From an uncultured Methanoregula sp. (GTDB taxonomy: Archaea; Halobacteriota; Methanomicrobia; Methanomicrobiales; Methanospirillaceae), in the NCBI RefSeq assembly GCF_963667735.1, contig NZ_OY763919.1, forward strand, positions 682,001-746,000: a stretch of 64,000 nucleotides of DNA. Reading direction: 5' to 3'. A model generated the notes under the pieces. It worked only from the letters and a program-made list of their open reading frames with translations. It searched no databases and was not told the origin of the DNA. Made by a program: the position numbers and the translations under genes. Position 1 is the stretch's first letter, and every line of letters starts with the position of its first letter. Shown here in pieces: positions 51,755 through 61,778 of this stretch.

Positions 51755-54081
51755 TCAGCAGGATCTTCGAAGGTATTGCACATACCATTATCAAGCGGCC
51801 GAAACTGGTTGCGGTCTTCGTTCTTGCCCTGTTCTGCGTCGGCATCTACGGCATGACCATGCTCAGCATGCAGACGGGGTGGGAGACCTATGTTGACAAG
51901 AACTCCGCCGCAGGCGCCATCGAGCAGAAATACAACGAGGAATTCAAGTCGGATACGATCATCTTCATCGTCGAGGCAGGCGATCCGCTCAGCCCTGAAG
52001 TTCTTTCCTATATAGATACTCTTGAGAAAAACCTGAAACAGCAACAGAACGTCAAGAGCGTACAGAGTATCACCGATGTTCTCAGAGCATATAACGGGGG
52101 GACACTCCCCACATCAAGGGCAGATACGGAACGGATTGTCAATTCACTTCCCGAGAGCACCCGCGCCGTGCTATATCCATCGAACGTGCTGACCCTCGTC
52201 CAGCTCAAGCTCACTCCCGGATTATCCGAAAAGGTCCAGAAATCCGTTTTGAACAACGTAGGATCGGTCGTGGACTCATCCAAAGCACCGCCGGGAGTAA
52301 AAGTTGAAATTTCCGGCTCGCCTGCGTTCTCACAACAGATGAGCGCGGGGCTCACGAGCAACATGGGGATCCTGATCGGCGGAGCGATGATCCTGATGAT
52401 CATCACGATGGGGATCCTGTTCTCCTATGTCCGTCACCGGTTCATGCCGGTCCTTCTCGTGGCAATCGGACTTGTGACCTCGCTTGGCCTGATGGGAATT
52501 GCCGGTATCAACCTGAATATGGCGGTGATCGGTGCCTTCCCGGTCCTTATCGGCCTTGGGATAGATTATGCGATCCAGTTCCATGCCCGGTTTGACGAGG
52601 AGGCAAGGAAAGGATCGCTCGATGATGCAGTCTTTATGACCGTAACCCGCACCGGCCCCGCGGTCTTCTACGCAATGCTCGCCACATCCATGGGATTTGT
52701 AGCCATGTATGTCTCGACGGTCCCGATGATCCGCTCGTTTGGCATTGTGTCCATCATCGGGATCAACACCTGTTTCTGGGTGTCCTGTATCGGCATGCCC
52801 ACGATCGCCCTCCTGGTGAACTACAAGCCCAAACCGCAAAAAGCGCAGGTCTGTTATGCAACAGGGACCGGTGCGTGCGATTCGATCATCGATAGTGCGA
52901 AGAACGGTGCCGGGAGCGGGAAGAAGAGATCCTTTTCCTATGGCCAGTTCCTGACCGATACATCGGTCAAGATCGCAAAGAATCCGATCCCGGTTCTCCT
53001 GATAGCCGGCTGCATTGCCATGGTGGGCTTCCAGATCGACGCGACCATCCCGGTCAGTTCTGACGAGAACGCGTTTGTTCCCTCGGATATGCCGGCCAAG
53101 ATCAACATGGACAAAGTTACCCGTATCATCGGGGCAACCAGTACGGCAGACTTGCTCGTCCAGGGATCCCGGGTAACGGATCTCGATACCGTCCGGTGGA
53201 TCAAGGAGTTCCAGGATTACGAACAATCTCACCATACCGAGATAACCGGATCCACAAGCATCGTCACCTATATCCTCCAGTACAACGGCGGCGTGATGCC
53301 GGAGACCCAGGCCCAGCTCGACACCGTCATCGGAAAGATTCCGGAAGATACGCGGAAGTCCGTTCTCAGCGACCCGATGTGCGGGACCATCCGGTTCAGC
53401 ACCGGGGACCTCTCGATGACCCAGCAGAACACGCTCAAAGAGCAGGTGAAGAAGGATATCGCATTCCTCGAACCACCGGTCGGGATATCCGTTGAACCTG
53501 CAGGGAACTTCGAGGTTATGACCACGCTGTTGAAGGCAATGTCAGATTCGAAGGATACTATGACGATCCTCGGGTTCATCTTTGTCTTTGCCTTCCTGAT
53601 AATCGTCTACCGGCACCTGCACGCGGTATCACCGATCATCCCAATCATCTTCGTTGTCGGGTGGAACGCGGTGATGATGTACATCATCGGCCTTACGTAT
53701 AACCCGCTCACGGCAACCCTGGGATCGATGACCATCGGTGTAGCGGCAGAGTACACCATCCTGGTGATGGAGCGGTACGCAGAAGAGGAGGAGCGGCTGC
53801 ACGATCCGATTGCCGCAATCCAGGAGAGTGTCCAGAAGATAGGTACCGCCATCACGGTCTCGGGTCTTGCCACATTCTTCGGGTTCTCCGCACTCTGCCT
53901 TGCCACATTCCCCATCATCAGCAACTTCGGCATCTCGACCCTGATCGCCGTGGGGTTCTCCCTTATCGGGGCAATCTTCATCATGCCGGCGGTACTCGCC
54001 CTTGTCGGCCAGCTGGGAGAATGGCTTGACAAAAGAAAAACAGGCAAACACCCGGATACCCAGGCCACCCCGGAGACCTGA
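51751..54081 (+). CDS. RND exporter, HAE3 (MmpL-like) family
   Basis: 776 residues from a GTG with GGGAGGTGAG upstream. Two halves each with one N-terminal helix, a large external loop (about 35-205 and 430-600) and five helices. The helix signatures LIGLGIDYAIQFHARFDEEARKG and GVAAEYTILVMERYAEEEERL, with charged residues for proton relay, are clear. HAE3 proteins move hydrophobic or lipid-like molecules out of the membrane. Together with the two COG1361 proteins it makes a three-part transport unit. Confidence 0.9.
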   Translation: MISRIFEGIAHTIIKRPKLVAVFVLALFCVGIYGMTMLSMQTGWETYVDKNSAAGAIEQKYNEEFKSDTIIFIVEAGDPLSPEVLSYIDTLEKNLKQQQNVKSVQSITDVLRAYNGGTLPTSRADTERIVNSLPESTRAVLYPSNVLTLVQLKLTPGLSEKVQKSVLNNVGSVVDSSKAPPGVKVEISGSPAFSQQMSAGLTSNMGILIGGAMILMIITMGILFSYVRHRFMPVLLVAIGLVTSLGLMGIAGINLNMAVIGAFPVLIGLGIDYAIQFHARFDEEARKGSLDDAVFMTVTRTGPAVFYAMLATSMGFVAMYVSTVPMIRSFGIVSIIGINTCFWVSCIGMPTIALLVNYKPKPQKAQVCYATGTGACDSIIDSAKNGAGSGKKRSFSYGQFLTDTSVKIAKNPIPVLLIAGCIAMVGFQIDATIPVSSDENAFVPSDMPAKINMDKVTRIIGATSTADLLVQGSRVTDLDTVRWIKEFQDYEQSHHTEITGSTSIVTYILQYNGGVMPETQAQLDTVIGKIPEDTRKSVLSDPMCGTIRFSTGDLSMTQQNTLKEQVKKDIAFLEPPVGISVEPAGNFEVMTTLLKAMSDSKDTMTILGFIFVFAFLIIVYRHLHAVSPIIPIIFVVGWNAVMMYIIGLTYNPLTATLGSMTIGVAAEYTILVMERYAEEEERLHDPIAAIQESVQKIGTAITVSGLATFFGFSALCLATFPIISNFGISTLIAVGFSLIGAIFIMPAVLALVGQLGEWLDKRKTGKHPDTQATPET

Positions 54082-54110
54082 TCTCCGGACCCCGACAGAA
54101 TTCTTTTTTT
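54070..54110 (+). terminator. Terminator after the RND exporter
   Basis: CCGGAG-acctgat-CTCCGG spans the stop codon; TTCTTTTTTT follows 12 bp later. Confidence 0.55.
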
Positions 54111-54274
54111 AGATCTTGCCTGCTCCCGCAGGGGATGGAGGGTTCGAGAACAGTAATTACAAGGAGGGGATACTCTCCCGGTTAGATTACAAAATCCAAA
54201 AAGAGATGGCCAGCATCCATCCCTTCAGGAAAAACAGACAAGCGGAAATGAAATAGATATCAAGGGTTCCGCGA

Positions 54275-54958
54275 TCAGCGGGAAGAAGCTGTCTTCTCCG
54301 CTTCCCAGCGTTCCAGCACTTCGGGCCCCTCGACAAAGACGAGCCCGTGCTTCCGGGCATAGAGTTTTGCATCCGCTTTTGAGAGGGCATAGCCGGACTC
54401 GTCGTCCAGCATCTCGCAGATGGTGATAGCGGGCGTGACTCCCGCCATCTCCGCCATCGCTACCGAGAGTTCGGTCTGGCCCCGGCGCTGATCGAGCAGG
54501 CCGTCGGCTGCCCGCAGGAGTGCCATGTGGCCGGGGGTGCGGAAGATCTCGTGGAAACTGACATCCCCGCCATTGAGTGCCCGCTTTACCTGCTCGGCGA
54601 TCGCGTTGACCGTCAGGGTACGGTCCCGGTCGGTGATACCGGTGAACGTGTTGCGGTGGTTGACCCAGAGCGAGAACGACGAGTGATTCTTCCGGTCGTA
54701 CGGGATGTCGCCTTCCCGTTCAGCAACGGCAATGGCCCGGAGGGCATCGCTTGCAAACGGCAGGCCGAGACGCCGGGCTGCAGCCGGGTGCACGGCCGTG
54801 CAGATAAGACCCCCGCCATCCTTGCGCATCTGGACGATATGCTTTGGCGTTACCGCATCAGATCGTATCGCAAAATCCGTCTCGCCTTCCCGGTCATCGA
54901 AGTCGTAGAGCAGGATGAACTTGCCGTCTCGGAGCGCCTGCAGGGCGTCCTCTATCAC
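54275..54958 (-). CDS. ribB: 3,4-Dihydroxy-2-butanone 4-phosphate synthase
   Basis: 227 residues. FDDREGETDFAIRSD near the N-terminus carries the metal-binding acidic loop. RTPGHMALLRAADGLLDQRRGQTELS and GVTPAITICEMLDDESG identify the RibB fold. It turns ribulose 5-phosphate into the four-carbon unit of riboflavin. The start overlaps the ribK stop by 4 bp. With ribL at 8 kb, three flavin genes are in the window. Confidence 0.94.
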   Translation of the reverse strand: MIEDALQALRDGKFILLYDFDDREGETDFAIRSDAVTPKHIVQMRKDGGGLICTAVHPAAARRLGLPFASDALRAIAVAEREGDIPYDRKNHSSFSLWVNHRNTFTGITDRDRTLTVNAIAEQVKRALNGGDVSFHEIFRTPGHMALLRAADGLLDQRRGQTELSVAMAEMAGVTPAITICEMLDDESGYALSKADAKLYARKHGLVFVEGPEVLERWEAEKTASSR

Positions 54959-55620
54959 TGCCCCACCTCTACATTGATGCTGTCGTTGTCCTCAACACCC
55001 AGCTTCCGGCGCAGGGCGATGGGAGCGATAACTTCGAGGAGGTCATCGGGGTAATGGGTCCGGCCGGGGACAACGATACCGCATTTGATCGTGCCGATCC
55101 GGCACGGGATGCACCGGGCGTCGCCAAACGTCCGGCCATCGGTGGAGAATCCCTTGATCCGGGTCCAGTCGAGGGCATCGATCTTCTTCCTGACCGTAAC
55201 GCTTGAAGGGGAGAGCTTGATGTTGAGCGTGCCGGGGTACGGCTCGAACCCAAGAACTGTGCTGAACTGCTCCTTGTAGGGGCCAAGGCTCATGTAGTAC
55301 TTTCCTTCGCCAATCCCGCTGACAACGGAACCACTCAGCTGATAGGTCTTGCCACCCTCGGTAAAGATCCGGCAATACTCCTGGTACTCCTTCTTCAGTA
55401 CATCTTCACCGGATTTGGTCACGGTTACGTGTTGCCCGTCGGCAACAAGTGTCCGCGAGATGAGCCCGGCAGTCTCAAGGCTCTTGAGCCTTCGCGAGGC
55501 AGTCTGCTGGCTTATCGCAAGCATCTCGCCGATACTTTGAGTGGAGACGAATATGGGACCACTACACCCGCCCCGCAGCGCGATCGCCTTGAGGCACTGG
55601 AGATCCTCAGCTGGTATCAT
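54955..55620 (-). CDS. ribK: CTP-dependent riboflavin kinase with N-terminal HTH
   Basis: 221 residues from the ATG at 55620. A winged helix lies at about 1-75 (SIGEMLAISQQTASRRLKSLETAGLI), then the archaeal RibK domain: YYMSLGPYKEQF, GFEPYPGTLNIKLS, and GRTHYPDDLLEVIAP. It phosphorylates riboflavin using CTP, and the HTH may make it an autogenous regulator. A TATA element (55641-55652, minus strand) lies about 26 bp before the ATG, so the message is probably leaderless; a TTG nine bases upstream is discounted. Confidence 0.9.
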   Translation of the reverse strand: MIPAEDLQCLKAIALRGGCSGPIFVSTQSIGEMLAISQQTASRRLKSLETAGLISRTLVADGQHVTVTKSGEDVLKKEYQEYCRIFTEGGKTYQLSGSVVSGIGEGKYYMSLGPYKEQFSTVLGFEPYPGTLNIKLSPSSVTVRKKIDALDWTRIKGFSTDGRTFGDARCIPCRIGTIKCGIVVPGRTHYPDDLLEVIAPIALRRKLGVEDNDSINVEVGQ

Positions 55621-55640
55621 GCTTATCAAAATTGAGATGC

Positions 55641-55652
55641 TTATTATTTATG
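55641..55652 (-). promoter_or_regulatory. TATA box of the ribK-ribB unit
   Basis: On the minus strand CATAAATAATAA, centred about 26 bp before the ribK ATG, which implies a leaderless transcript. Confidence 0.5.
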
Positions 55653-55707
55653 GGTTGCCTTCCGACAATGTCTCCGTCGTATTTCGTTCTATGTCGAAGA
55701 GATGTTC

Positions 55708-55718
55708 GTTAATTTTAT
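55708..55718 (+). promoter_or_regulatory. TATA box of the mevalonate-gene unit
   Basis: AATTTTATAAT about 30 bp before the ATG at 55745, so transcription should begin within about 5 nt of it. Confidence 0.5.
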
Positions 55719-55744
55719 AATCCCCCGCATCATTGGTATTGAGC

Positions 55745-56455
55745 ATGAAATCCGGATTGCGGAGCCAGCTTGCCGAGAAGATGGCAGGCGAGATCACGCT
55801 ATCGGACTCACCGGGACACGCGCTCAAGAAATGGCGCATGAACTTCGAGATAGCCCCTGGCGTCCTCTCGGATCGTCTTGGTGTATCTCCGTCTGTCATC
55901 AGCGATTACGAGAGTGGCAGACGAAAGAGTCCCGGCACCGCTGTTGTCGGCAAGATTGTCGACACCATCCTTGCCATTGACGAGGAGACCGGCGGTGCAC
56001 ACATTCACAAATTCTCAACCATGCTCTTCTCGAATGTCGATGATGACGTTATCTACGACCTCCACGAGTACGAGACGGCAATCCCGCTCAAGGAGTTTAC
56101 CGACGCGATTGGCTGTACGTTGCTCTGCGGGTCGATGGACAAGGTCATCTTCGGCTATACGGTGGTCAACAGCCTCAATGCGATTATGCAACTCTCTTCC
56201 GACGAGTTCAACCGCATTTACGGCTGGAGCACCGAACGGGCGCTGGTCTTCACCAATGTCTCGACCGGGAAATCGCCGATGGTTGCGATCCGCGTAACAC
56301 CGTTCAAGCCACGCTGCGTGGTGCTGCAGGGCATCGAGCCGGCAGATGTCCACCCCATCGTGGAGAAGATGGCAGAACGGGATCGCATCACCATCCTGTG
56401 CACGGGCATGGATATTGACAAAATCGTGAGCACACTGAGGGAAAAAGAATGGTAG
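55745..56455 (+). CDS. Archaeal HTH regulator preceding HMG-CoA synthase
   Basis: 236 residues from the ATG at 55745. A Xre-type HTH lies at about 28-70: [20 protein letters not shown] and [17 protein letters not shown]. The remainder (about 90-236) is an alpha/beta domain with [30 protein letters not shown] and [20 protein letters not shown], conserved in euryarchaea. It overlaps the HMG-CoA synthase start by 7 bp and so belongs to the same unit. A regulatory role on isoprenoid-lipid synthesis is inferred from context. Confidence 0.84.
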   Translation: MKSGLRSQLAEKMAGEITLSDSPGHALKKWRMNFEIAPGVLSDRLGVSPSVISDYESGRRKSPGTAVVGKIVDTILAIDEETGGAHIHKFSTMLFSNVDDDVIYDLHEYETAIPLKEFTDAIGCTLLCGSMDKVIFGYTVVNSLNAIMQLSSDEFNRIYGWSTERALVFTNVSTGKSPMVAIRVTPFKPRCVVLQGIEPADVHPIVEKMAERDRITILCTGMDIDKIVSTLREKEW

Positions 56456-57498
56456 GCATCATTACCTACGGTACATACATACCGAGATACCGCATCAAGG
56501 TCGAGGAGATCGCACGGGTCTGGGGCGGCAACGCTTCCGACATCACGGGCGGCCTGGGCGTTTTTGAAAAGTCCGTTCCCGATATGGACGAGGACGCAGC
56601 AACGATCGCCGTCGAGGCAGCACGCAATGCGCTGCTGCGACGGAAGATCGACCCCCGGGAGATAGGGGCCGTGTACGTAGGCAGCGAGTCACACCCCTAT
56701 GCGGTTAAGCCTACTGCCTGCACGGTCGGGGAGGCGATAGGAGCCACCCCGAATATGACGGCAGCCGACTACGAATTTGCCTGCAAGGCGGGAACCGCTG
56801 CTATCCAGACCTGCATGGGTCTTGTCAAGAGCGGCATGGTGAAGTACGGGGTTGCCATCGGGTCCGATGTCTCGCAGGGTGCACCGGGCGATGCGCTCGA
56901 GTACACCGCAGCTGCGGGCGGGGCGGCTTTTATCATCGGAAACGATGACCCGATCGCAATCATCCACCACACGGCTTCGTTCACGAGCGACACACCGGAC
57001 TTCTGGCGCCGGGAGGGGCAGGACTATCCCCGCCACGGCGGCCGGTTTACCGGAGACCCCGGGTACTTCAAGCACGTGAAGGGCGCAAGCCAGCTTCTCC
57101 TTGAACAGACGAAGAAAACCCCGAAAGACTTCACGTACGCGGTCTTCCACCAGCCCAACGCGAAGTTCCCGCAGAAAGTGGCAAAGGACCTTGGCTTCAC
57201 GTCTGATCAGATCAAGCCGGGCCTCGTTGTCCCGCGCCTCGGGAACACCTACTCGGGCGCATCCCCCATCGGGCTTGCTGCAACCCTCGACATGGCAAAA
57301 CCGGGCGACACCATCTTTGTCTGCTCGTTCGGCTCCGGTGCCGGCAGCGATGCGTTCGACATCGAAGTGACCGATGCTATCAAGACCAAGATCAACCGCG
57401 ATGCGGCACCTGGAGTAGAGAAACAGCTCAAGGATCCCATCTACCTGGATTACGCACGATATGCGAAACACAAGGGGAAACTGGTGATGCAGGCATGA
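56449..57498 (+). CDS. Hydroxymethylglutaryl-CoA synthase
   Basis: 349 residues. [19 protein letters not shown] holds the catalytic C112; [21 protein letters not shown] and [19 protein letters not shown] (active-site histidine) are also present. It condenses acetoacetyl-CoA with acetyl-CoA to HMG-CoA, the second step of the mevalonate route to archaeal lipids. In methanogens it forms a channelling complex with thiolase and the DUF35 protein encoded next. Stop and thiolase start overlap in ATGA. Confidence 0.95.
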   Translation: MVGIITYGTYIPRYRIKVEEIARVWGGNASDITGGLGVFEKSVPDMDEDAATIAVEAARNALLRRKIDPREIGAVYVGSESHPYAVKPTACTVGEAIGATPNMTAADYEFACKAGTAAIQTCMGLVKSGMVKYGVAIGSDVSQGAPGDALEYTAAAGGAAFIIGNDDPIAIIHHTASFTSDTPDFWRREGQDYPRHGGRFTGDPGYFKHVKGASQLLLEQTKKTPKDFTYAVFHQPNAKFPQKVAKDLGFTSDQIKPGLVVPRLGNTYSGASPIGLAATLDMAKPGDTIFVCSFGSGAGSDAFDIEVTDAIKTKINRDAAPGVEKQLKDPIYLDYARYAKHKGKLVMQA

Positions 57499-58661
57499 GA
57501 GACGTAGCAGTTATCGGGATCGGGTGCACGAAATTCGGCGAGCACTGGGACAGGTCGTTCCGCGACCTCTTCGTCGAGGCGGGGGCGCTCGCTATCGAAG
57601 ACGCCCAGATATCGGGCGAGAAGATCGATGCAATGTACGTAGGCAACATGAGTGCGGGCCGGTTCGTTGAACAGGAACACATCGGGGCACTTATCGCGGA
57701 CTACGCCGGTATGGCCACCCGCCATATCCCCTCGACCCGTGTCGAGGCTGCCTGCGCCTCGGGAGGCCTCGCCTTCCGGCAGGCAGTCATCGCGGTTGCA
57801 AGCGGCATGGAAGATATTGTCGTGGCAGCCGGTGTCGAGAAGATGACCGATGTCGAGCCCGGCGCGAGCACGGACGCCCTCACCGGCGCTGCTGACCGCG
57901 AGTGGGAAGGATTCGTAGGCGCGACATTCCCCGGCCTCTACGCGATGATCGCAAACGACTACATGCACAAGTACCACATGACCCGCGAGCAGCTGGCACA
58001 GGTAGCCGTGAAGAACCACTTCAACGGTGCCCGCAACCCTATCGCCCAGTTCCCCTCGGAGATCACGCTGGAGACCGTGCTGAGGTCAACCATGGTAGCA
58101 GAACCCCTCCGGCTCTTCGACTGCTCGCCCATCACCGATGGTGCGGCAGCCGTTATCGTAGCCCCGCTCGAACGGGCAAAGGAGTTCACGGACACACCGA
58201 TAAAAGTGCTCGCAACGGCACAGGCCAGCGACTCCATTGCTCTCCATGACCGGCGCGACATCTCGACTCTTGACGCAACCGTTGCCGCAGGGCAGCGGGC
58301 CTTCAAGATGGCCAAGCTCACCCACAAGGACATCAACATGGTCGAAGTCCATGACTGCTTCTCGATTGCCGAGATCTGTGCAATCGAGGATCTCGGGTTC
58401 TGCAAGAAAGGCACGGCCGGCAAGTTCACTGCGGATGGCGAGACCGCCCTCGGAGGGAAGATCCCGGTCAACACGAGCGGCGGGCTCAAGTCCTGCGGCC
58501 ACCCGGTCGGAGCAACCGGCATCAAGCAGGTGTATGAGATCGTCCAGCAGCTCCGCGGCGACGCGGGCAGGCGGCAGGTGGAGAACGCGAAGATCGGCAT
58601 GACCCACAACGTGGGCGGCACCGGTGCAACGGTTGCCGTGCACATCCTCGGGAGGGTATAA
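57495..58661 (+). CDS. Acetyl-CoA C-acetyltransferase (thiolase)
   Basis: 388 residues. The nucleophile C87 lies in [15 protein letters not shown]-terminal [17 protein letters not shown] and [13 protein letters not shown] complete the active site. It makes acetoacetyl-CoA from two acetyl-CoA and passes it on to HMG-CoA synthase in the same complex. The unfavourable thiolase equilibrium is pulled by the coupled synthase. It starts within the HMG-CoA synthase stop. Confidence 0.94.
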   Translation: MRDVAVIGIGCTKFGEHWDRSFRDLFVEAGALAIEDAQISGEKIDAMYVGNMSAGRFVEQEHIGALIADYAGMATRHIPSTRVEAACASGGLAFRQAVIAVASGMEDIVVAAGVEKMTDVEPGASTDALTGAADREWEGFVGATFPGLYAMIANDYMHKYHMTREQLAQVAVKNHFNGARNPIAQFPSEITLETVLRSTMVAEPLRLFDCSPITDGAAAVIVAPLERAKEFTDTPIKVLATAQASDSIALHDRRDISTLDATVAAGQRAFKMAKLTHKDINMVEVHDCFSIAEICAIEDLGFCKKGTAGKFTADGETALGGKIPVNTSGGLKSCGHPVGATGIKQVYEIVQQLRGDAGRRQVENAKIGMTHNVGGTGATVAVHILGRV

Positions 58662-58662
58662 G

Positions 58663-59055
58663 ATGACCGTAGCACGATTCTGGAGAAAGATCCCCCAGCG
58701 GTACAACCTGATCGGAACGAAATGCGAGACCTGCGGAAGACACTTCTTCCCCCCGCGGACCTTCTGCCCCGACTGCCGCAGGACCGGCAAGATCGTTGAC
58801 CACAAGTTCTCCGGGAAGGGTACCGTTGTGACCTACACGGTCATCCAGACCGCACCCGACCAGTTCTCATCGCCCGGACCGTACGTGCTTGCCATCATCA
58901 AGCTTGACGAGGGTCCCCAGATGACCACCCAGATCATCTGCGATCCAAAACAGGTGAAGATCGGCATGAAAGTAAAAAGCGTCTTCCGCAAGATCGCAAC
59001 CGATGGCGAGAGCGGCATCATCCACTATGGCACGAAGTTCGTGCCGGCAGAATAA
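58663..59055 (+). CDS. DUF35 OB-fold zinc protein of the thiolase/HMG-CoA synthase complex
   Basis: 130 residues from the ATG at 58663 (GGGAGGG upstream; 1 bp after the thiolase stop). Rubredoxin-like zinc ribbon CETCGRHFFPPRTFCPDC (about 21-38), then an OB fold with GKGTVVTYTVIQTAP and GPYVLAIIKLDEGPQM. Known structures of the methanogen complex show this protein bridging the two enzymes and shaping a shared CoA-binding pocket. A T-run (59064-59070) follows. Confidence 0.93.
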   Translation: MTVARFWRKIPQRYNLIGTKCETCGRHFFPPRTFCPDCRRTGKIVDHKFSGKGTVVTYTVIQTAPDQFSSPGPYVLAIIKLDEGPQMTTQIICDPKQVKIGMKVKSVFRKIATDGESGIIHYGTKFVPAE

Positions 59056-59256
59056 TTCCACTCTTTTTTTCCGGCATTCAGGCCGGGGTTTATTATAACA
59101 AGAGGACGGCTATTGTAAAGATCCTCCGGTCAAGCATTGCAGGAAATCAAACAATATGCCCTTATGTTCACCGGGGCTTTATTTCACGAAAAAAGCACGT
59201 TTTCCCGGGAAATCTACCGGGCATTATAATTTTCTGTCACATTGCACAACCGTGCA

Positions 59257-60636
59257 TCAGGTAACCTTCACGACCATCAGGGTAATATCATCAAACTGGG
59301 GCTGGTTTTCGCTGAACGTGGTGACTGCGCCGATGATCTCATTCACGATCTCCTGCGACGAGAGGTGCCCGGTTCTCCGGATAATCTCGACAAGCCGGGA
59401 AACATCGAACATCTCCTCCCGATCGTTCACCGCCTCCGTAATCCCGTCAGTGTACAGAACAACAACATCTCCGGAAGAGAGCGCAACCTCCTGCTGTTCA
59501 TATTTTGCATCCTCAAGGGCCCCGACAGCCACTCCGGTGAGCGTGAGCTCGTCGATCTCCCCGCTTTTCTGACGCAGTACGATCGGCGGATTGTGTCCCG
59601 CATTCACGTACGTGAGGGTCATGGTCTCCTTATCAATGATCCCGTAAAACAATGTCACGAACATCCCGGTTTTCGAATTTTCCGCGATAATGGGATTTGC
59701 AAATGAGATCACCTGGGACGGTTTTTTGAACCACGTTGCCGTAACCCGGACAACAATCCGTGACAGAGCCATGAAGAGCGCAGCAGGGACACCTTTGCCG
59801 GATACATCAGCGATCATCACACCGGTCCGGTTCTTGTTCATGGGTATCACTTCAAGGGGCAGGATATCAAAAAAGTCCCCGCCCACTTCCTTTGCCATGA
59901 TACTTTTTGCAGCGATATCGAACCCTTCGGTTTTCGGAATATTTTCAGGCAGGAAATTTCTCTGGATCTCGGCAGCGATCTGGAGTTCGGCATTCTTCCG
60001 CGCCATCTCGGACTCCAGTTTCTCCTTCTCGGCCAGGATCTTCCGTTCATCGAGGATGTTATGGATGATCTTCGAGAAGATGAATACGGCGACGGATACG
60101 ATGATGATCATCGGGAGGGCCACAAACAGGGCAACATTGACGACCTGTTCTGGGGGTGTCGCCATGGCGATCTGCATGACAGAGACGATGATCTCAATGA
60201 GGAATGAGTAGAGAACCGCTTTTTTGGTGGAGATGAACTCTTTTTTATGGGCAAGGTAGATCAGGCCACCCAGAAGACCGGCAACGATGGTGGCAAGGGC
60301 GGCGGCATACATGTACGGCCCCCCCTGCGTTAACCGGAAGGCTCCGCCGATGAGTCCTGCCCCGAGGCCGACGTACGGCCCGCAGACCAGGCCTGCAATG
60401 ATCGGGCCAAGGTCGTGGACATTCAGGACTGCCCCATACAGGCTGATCTTACTGATCGACCCGTATACGGAGATCAGGCCGAAAAAGATGATCAGGATGA
60501 TCTTCGTGCTGAGTGTGGCCCGGTGCTCAAAGACTTCGATGAAGTACCGGCTCCGGGTGAACAGGTAAGCAAAGATCATGATGACACATATCATCTGAAA
60601 GAGCGTGAGGAGACTTTCGAAAATACCCGTATCCAT
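59257..60636 (-). CDS. Membrane SpoIIE-type (PP2C) phosphatase with LytS-like sensor region
   Basis: 459 residues. Six hydrophobic helices (about 10-205) resemble the 5TM-LYT region of LytS: GPIIAGLVCGPYVGLGAGLIGG. A coiled linker (about 205-240) leads to a SpoIIE domain (about 245-459): KEVGGDFFDIL and GVMIADVSGKGVPAALFMA metal motifs, VNAGHNPPIV, LYTDGITEAVN and FDDITLMVVKV. It would dephosphorylate a partner protein (an anti-sigma antagonist in bacteria). Its archaeal target is not evident. It stands alone. Confidence 0.88.
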   Translation of the reverse strand: MDTGIFESLLTLFQMICVIMIFAYLFTRSRYFIEVFEHRATLSTKIILIIFFGLISVYGSISKISLYGAVLNVHDLGPIIAGLVCGPYVGLGAGLIGGAFRLTQGGPYMYAAALATIVAGLLGGLIYLAHKKEFISTKKAVLYSFLIEIIVSVMQIAMATPPEQVVNVALFVALPMIIIVSVAVFIFSKIIHNILDERKILAEKEKLESEMARKNAELQIAAEIQRNFLPENIPKTEGFDIAAKSIMAKEVGGDFFDILPLEVIPMNKNRTGVMIADVSGKGVPAALFMALSRIVVRVTATWFKKPSQVISFANPIIAENSKTGMFVTLFYGIIDKETMTLTYVNAGHNPPIVLRQKSGEIDELTLTGVAVGALEDAKYEQQEVALSSGDVVVLYTDGITEAVNDREEMFDVSRLVEIIRRTGHLSSQEIVNEIIGAVTTFSENQPQFDDITLMVVKVT

Positions 60637-60739
60637 ACTCCACCTGTATGAACTTCATGGAAAAAAAGTCCGCGCTTTAAAAAACACATGCGGACAGACA
60701 ATACAACAGCACGATAAAAAAGTGGTATCGGATGCCGCT

Positions 60740-61690
60740 TCAGTGAGACTGCTCAACCATGGTACCGGTAGCGATGGACTCCCGGAACCGGATCAGGTCC
60801 GAGATGCAGGCATTGTAGGGGGTTGCAACTCCCAGCCGGATTCCCGCGGTGACAACTGCCCCGTTAAGATAATCAATCTCGGTCCTGCGCCCCTGCTGGA
60901 TATCCTGCAGCATGGATGAACTGTGCCCGGCCATCACCGGTATCAGGGCACCGTGCAGGTATCCGAGGTAGGCATCCGGATCCCCCCACGGAAGTGAGAT
61001 TCCGTCGGCCCGGACAATGGAAAAAATTTCCTGTACTATATGATCGATGACTCGCCAGCTTTCCGGCTCCCTGAGTTTGCCGTACGTGACACCCATAATG
61101 GCACTGAGCGGATTCAGGGAACAGTTGATCAGGTTCTTTGACCAGAGCTTTCCTTTGATCCGATCCGTAGTTTCAGCGGCGATCCCGGCCCGGTTCATGA
61201 TACCGGCAAGGTTTCTAACCCCCGCATCGAGTCCTTCCGGAAACCTGCCGATCTGCATGGGCCCGGCGTTTGCGGTGACGCGGACTTCCCGGTCCCCGTC
61301 CCGGACAAAACCGGTCATGACCACGCCGCCTATGACCTTATCGGTATACCGGGAGATCATCTCTTCGTTGCCGATGCCGTTCTGGAAACTCACCGTCTCG
61401 TGGTTCTGGATCAGATCTTCGTATTGCCGGCAGATCCTGTCGGTATCCTGCGATTTGGAAGTGATCAGGATATAATCGAAATCCGACTCCTCCCCCACTT
61501 CGCCCACGCAGGGGAAGCGGCAGGTTTCCGGCCCCCATGCGCCGCTGATCAGCAGCCCGTCACGGGAAATGATACGGGCATAGTGCTCCCGGGTAACCGC
61601 CACAACATCCGCTGCCCGGGACAATTTTGCTGCCAGTGGAAGACCCACGGCCCCGGCCCCAAGAACCAGTATCCTTGGCGAGCGCAACAT
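60740..61690 (-). CDS. Ketopantoate reductase (PanE/ApbA) family protein
   Basis: 316 residues. N-terminal Rossmann motif ILVLGAGAVGLPLAAKL, VSFQNGIGNEE in the middle, and the C-terminal catalytic region with GKLWSKNLINCSLNPLSAIMG (Lys and Asn) and QDIQQGRRTEIDYLNG. It reduces 2-dehydropantoate to pantoate with NADPH for CoA synthesis. Archaeal PanE can use NADH. Paralogous reductases exist, so the substrate is probable rather than certain. Confidence 0.87.
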   Translation of the reverse strand: MLRSPRILVLGAGAVGLPLAAKLSRAADVVAVTREHYARIISRDGLLISGAWGPETCRFPCVGEVGEESDFDYILITSKSQDTDRICRQYEDLIQNHETVSFQNGIGNEEMISRYTDKVIGGVVMTGFVRDGDREVRVTANAGPMQIGRFPEGLDAGVRNLAGIMNRAGIAAETTDRIKGKLWSKNLINCSLNPLSAIMGVTYGKLREPESWRVIDHIVQEIFSIVRADGISLPWGDPDAYLGYLHGALIPVMAGHSSSMLQDIQQGRRTEIDYLNGAVVTAGIRLGVATPYNACISDLIRFRESIATGTMVEQSH

Positions 61691-61778
61691 GCTGTGAATA
61701 TCGGGTCTTATCGGATATCAACCTTGATAGAAAACCTGCCCGGGGGATACAGGTCAGAGAAGAGAATCTGATATCAGT

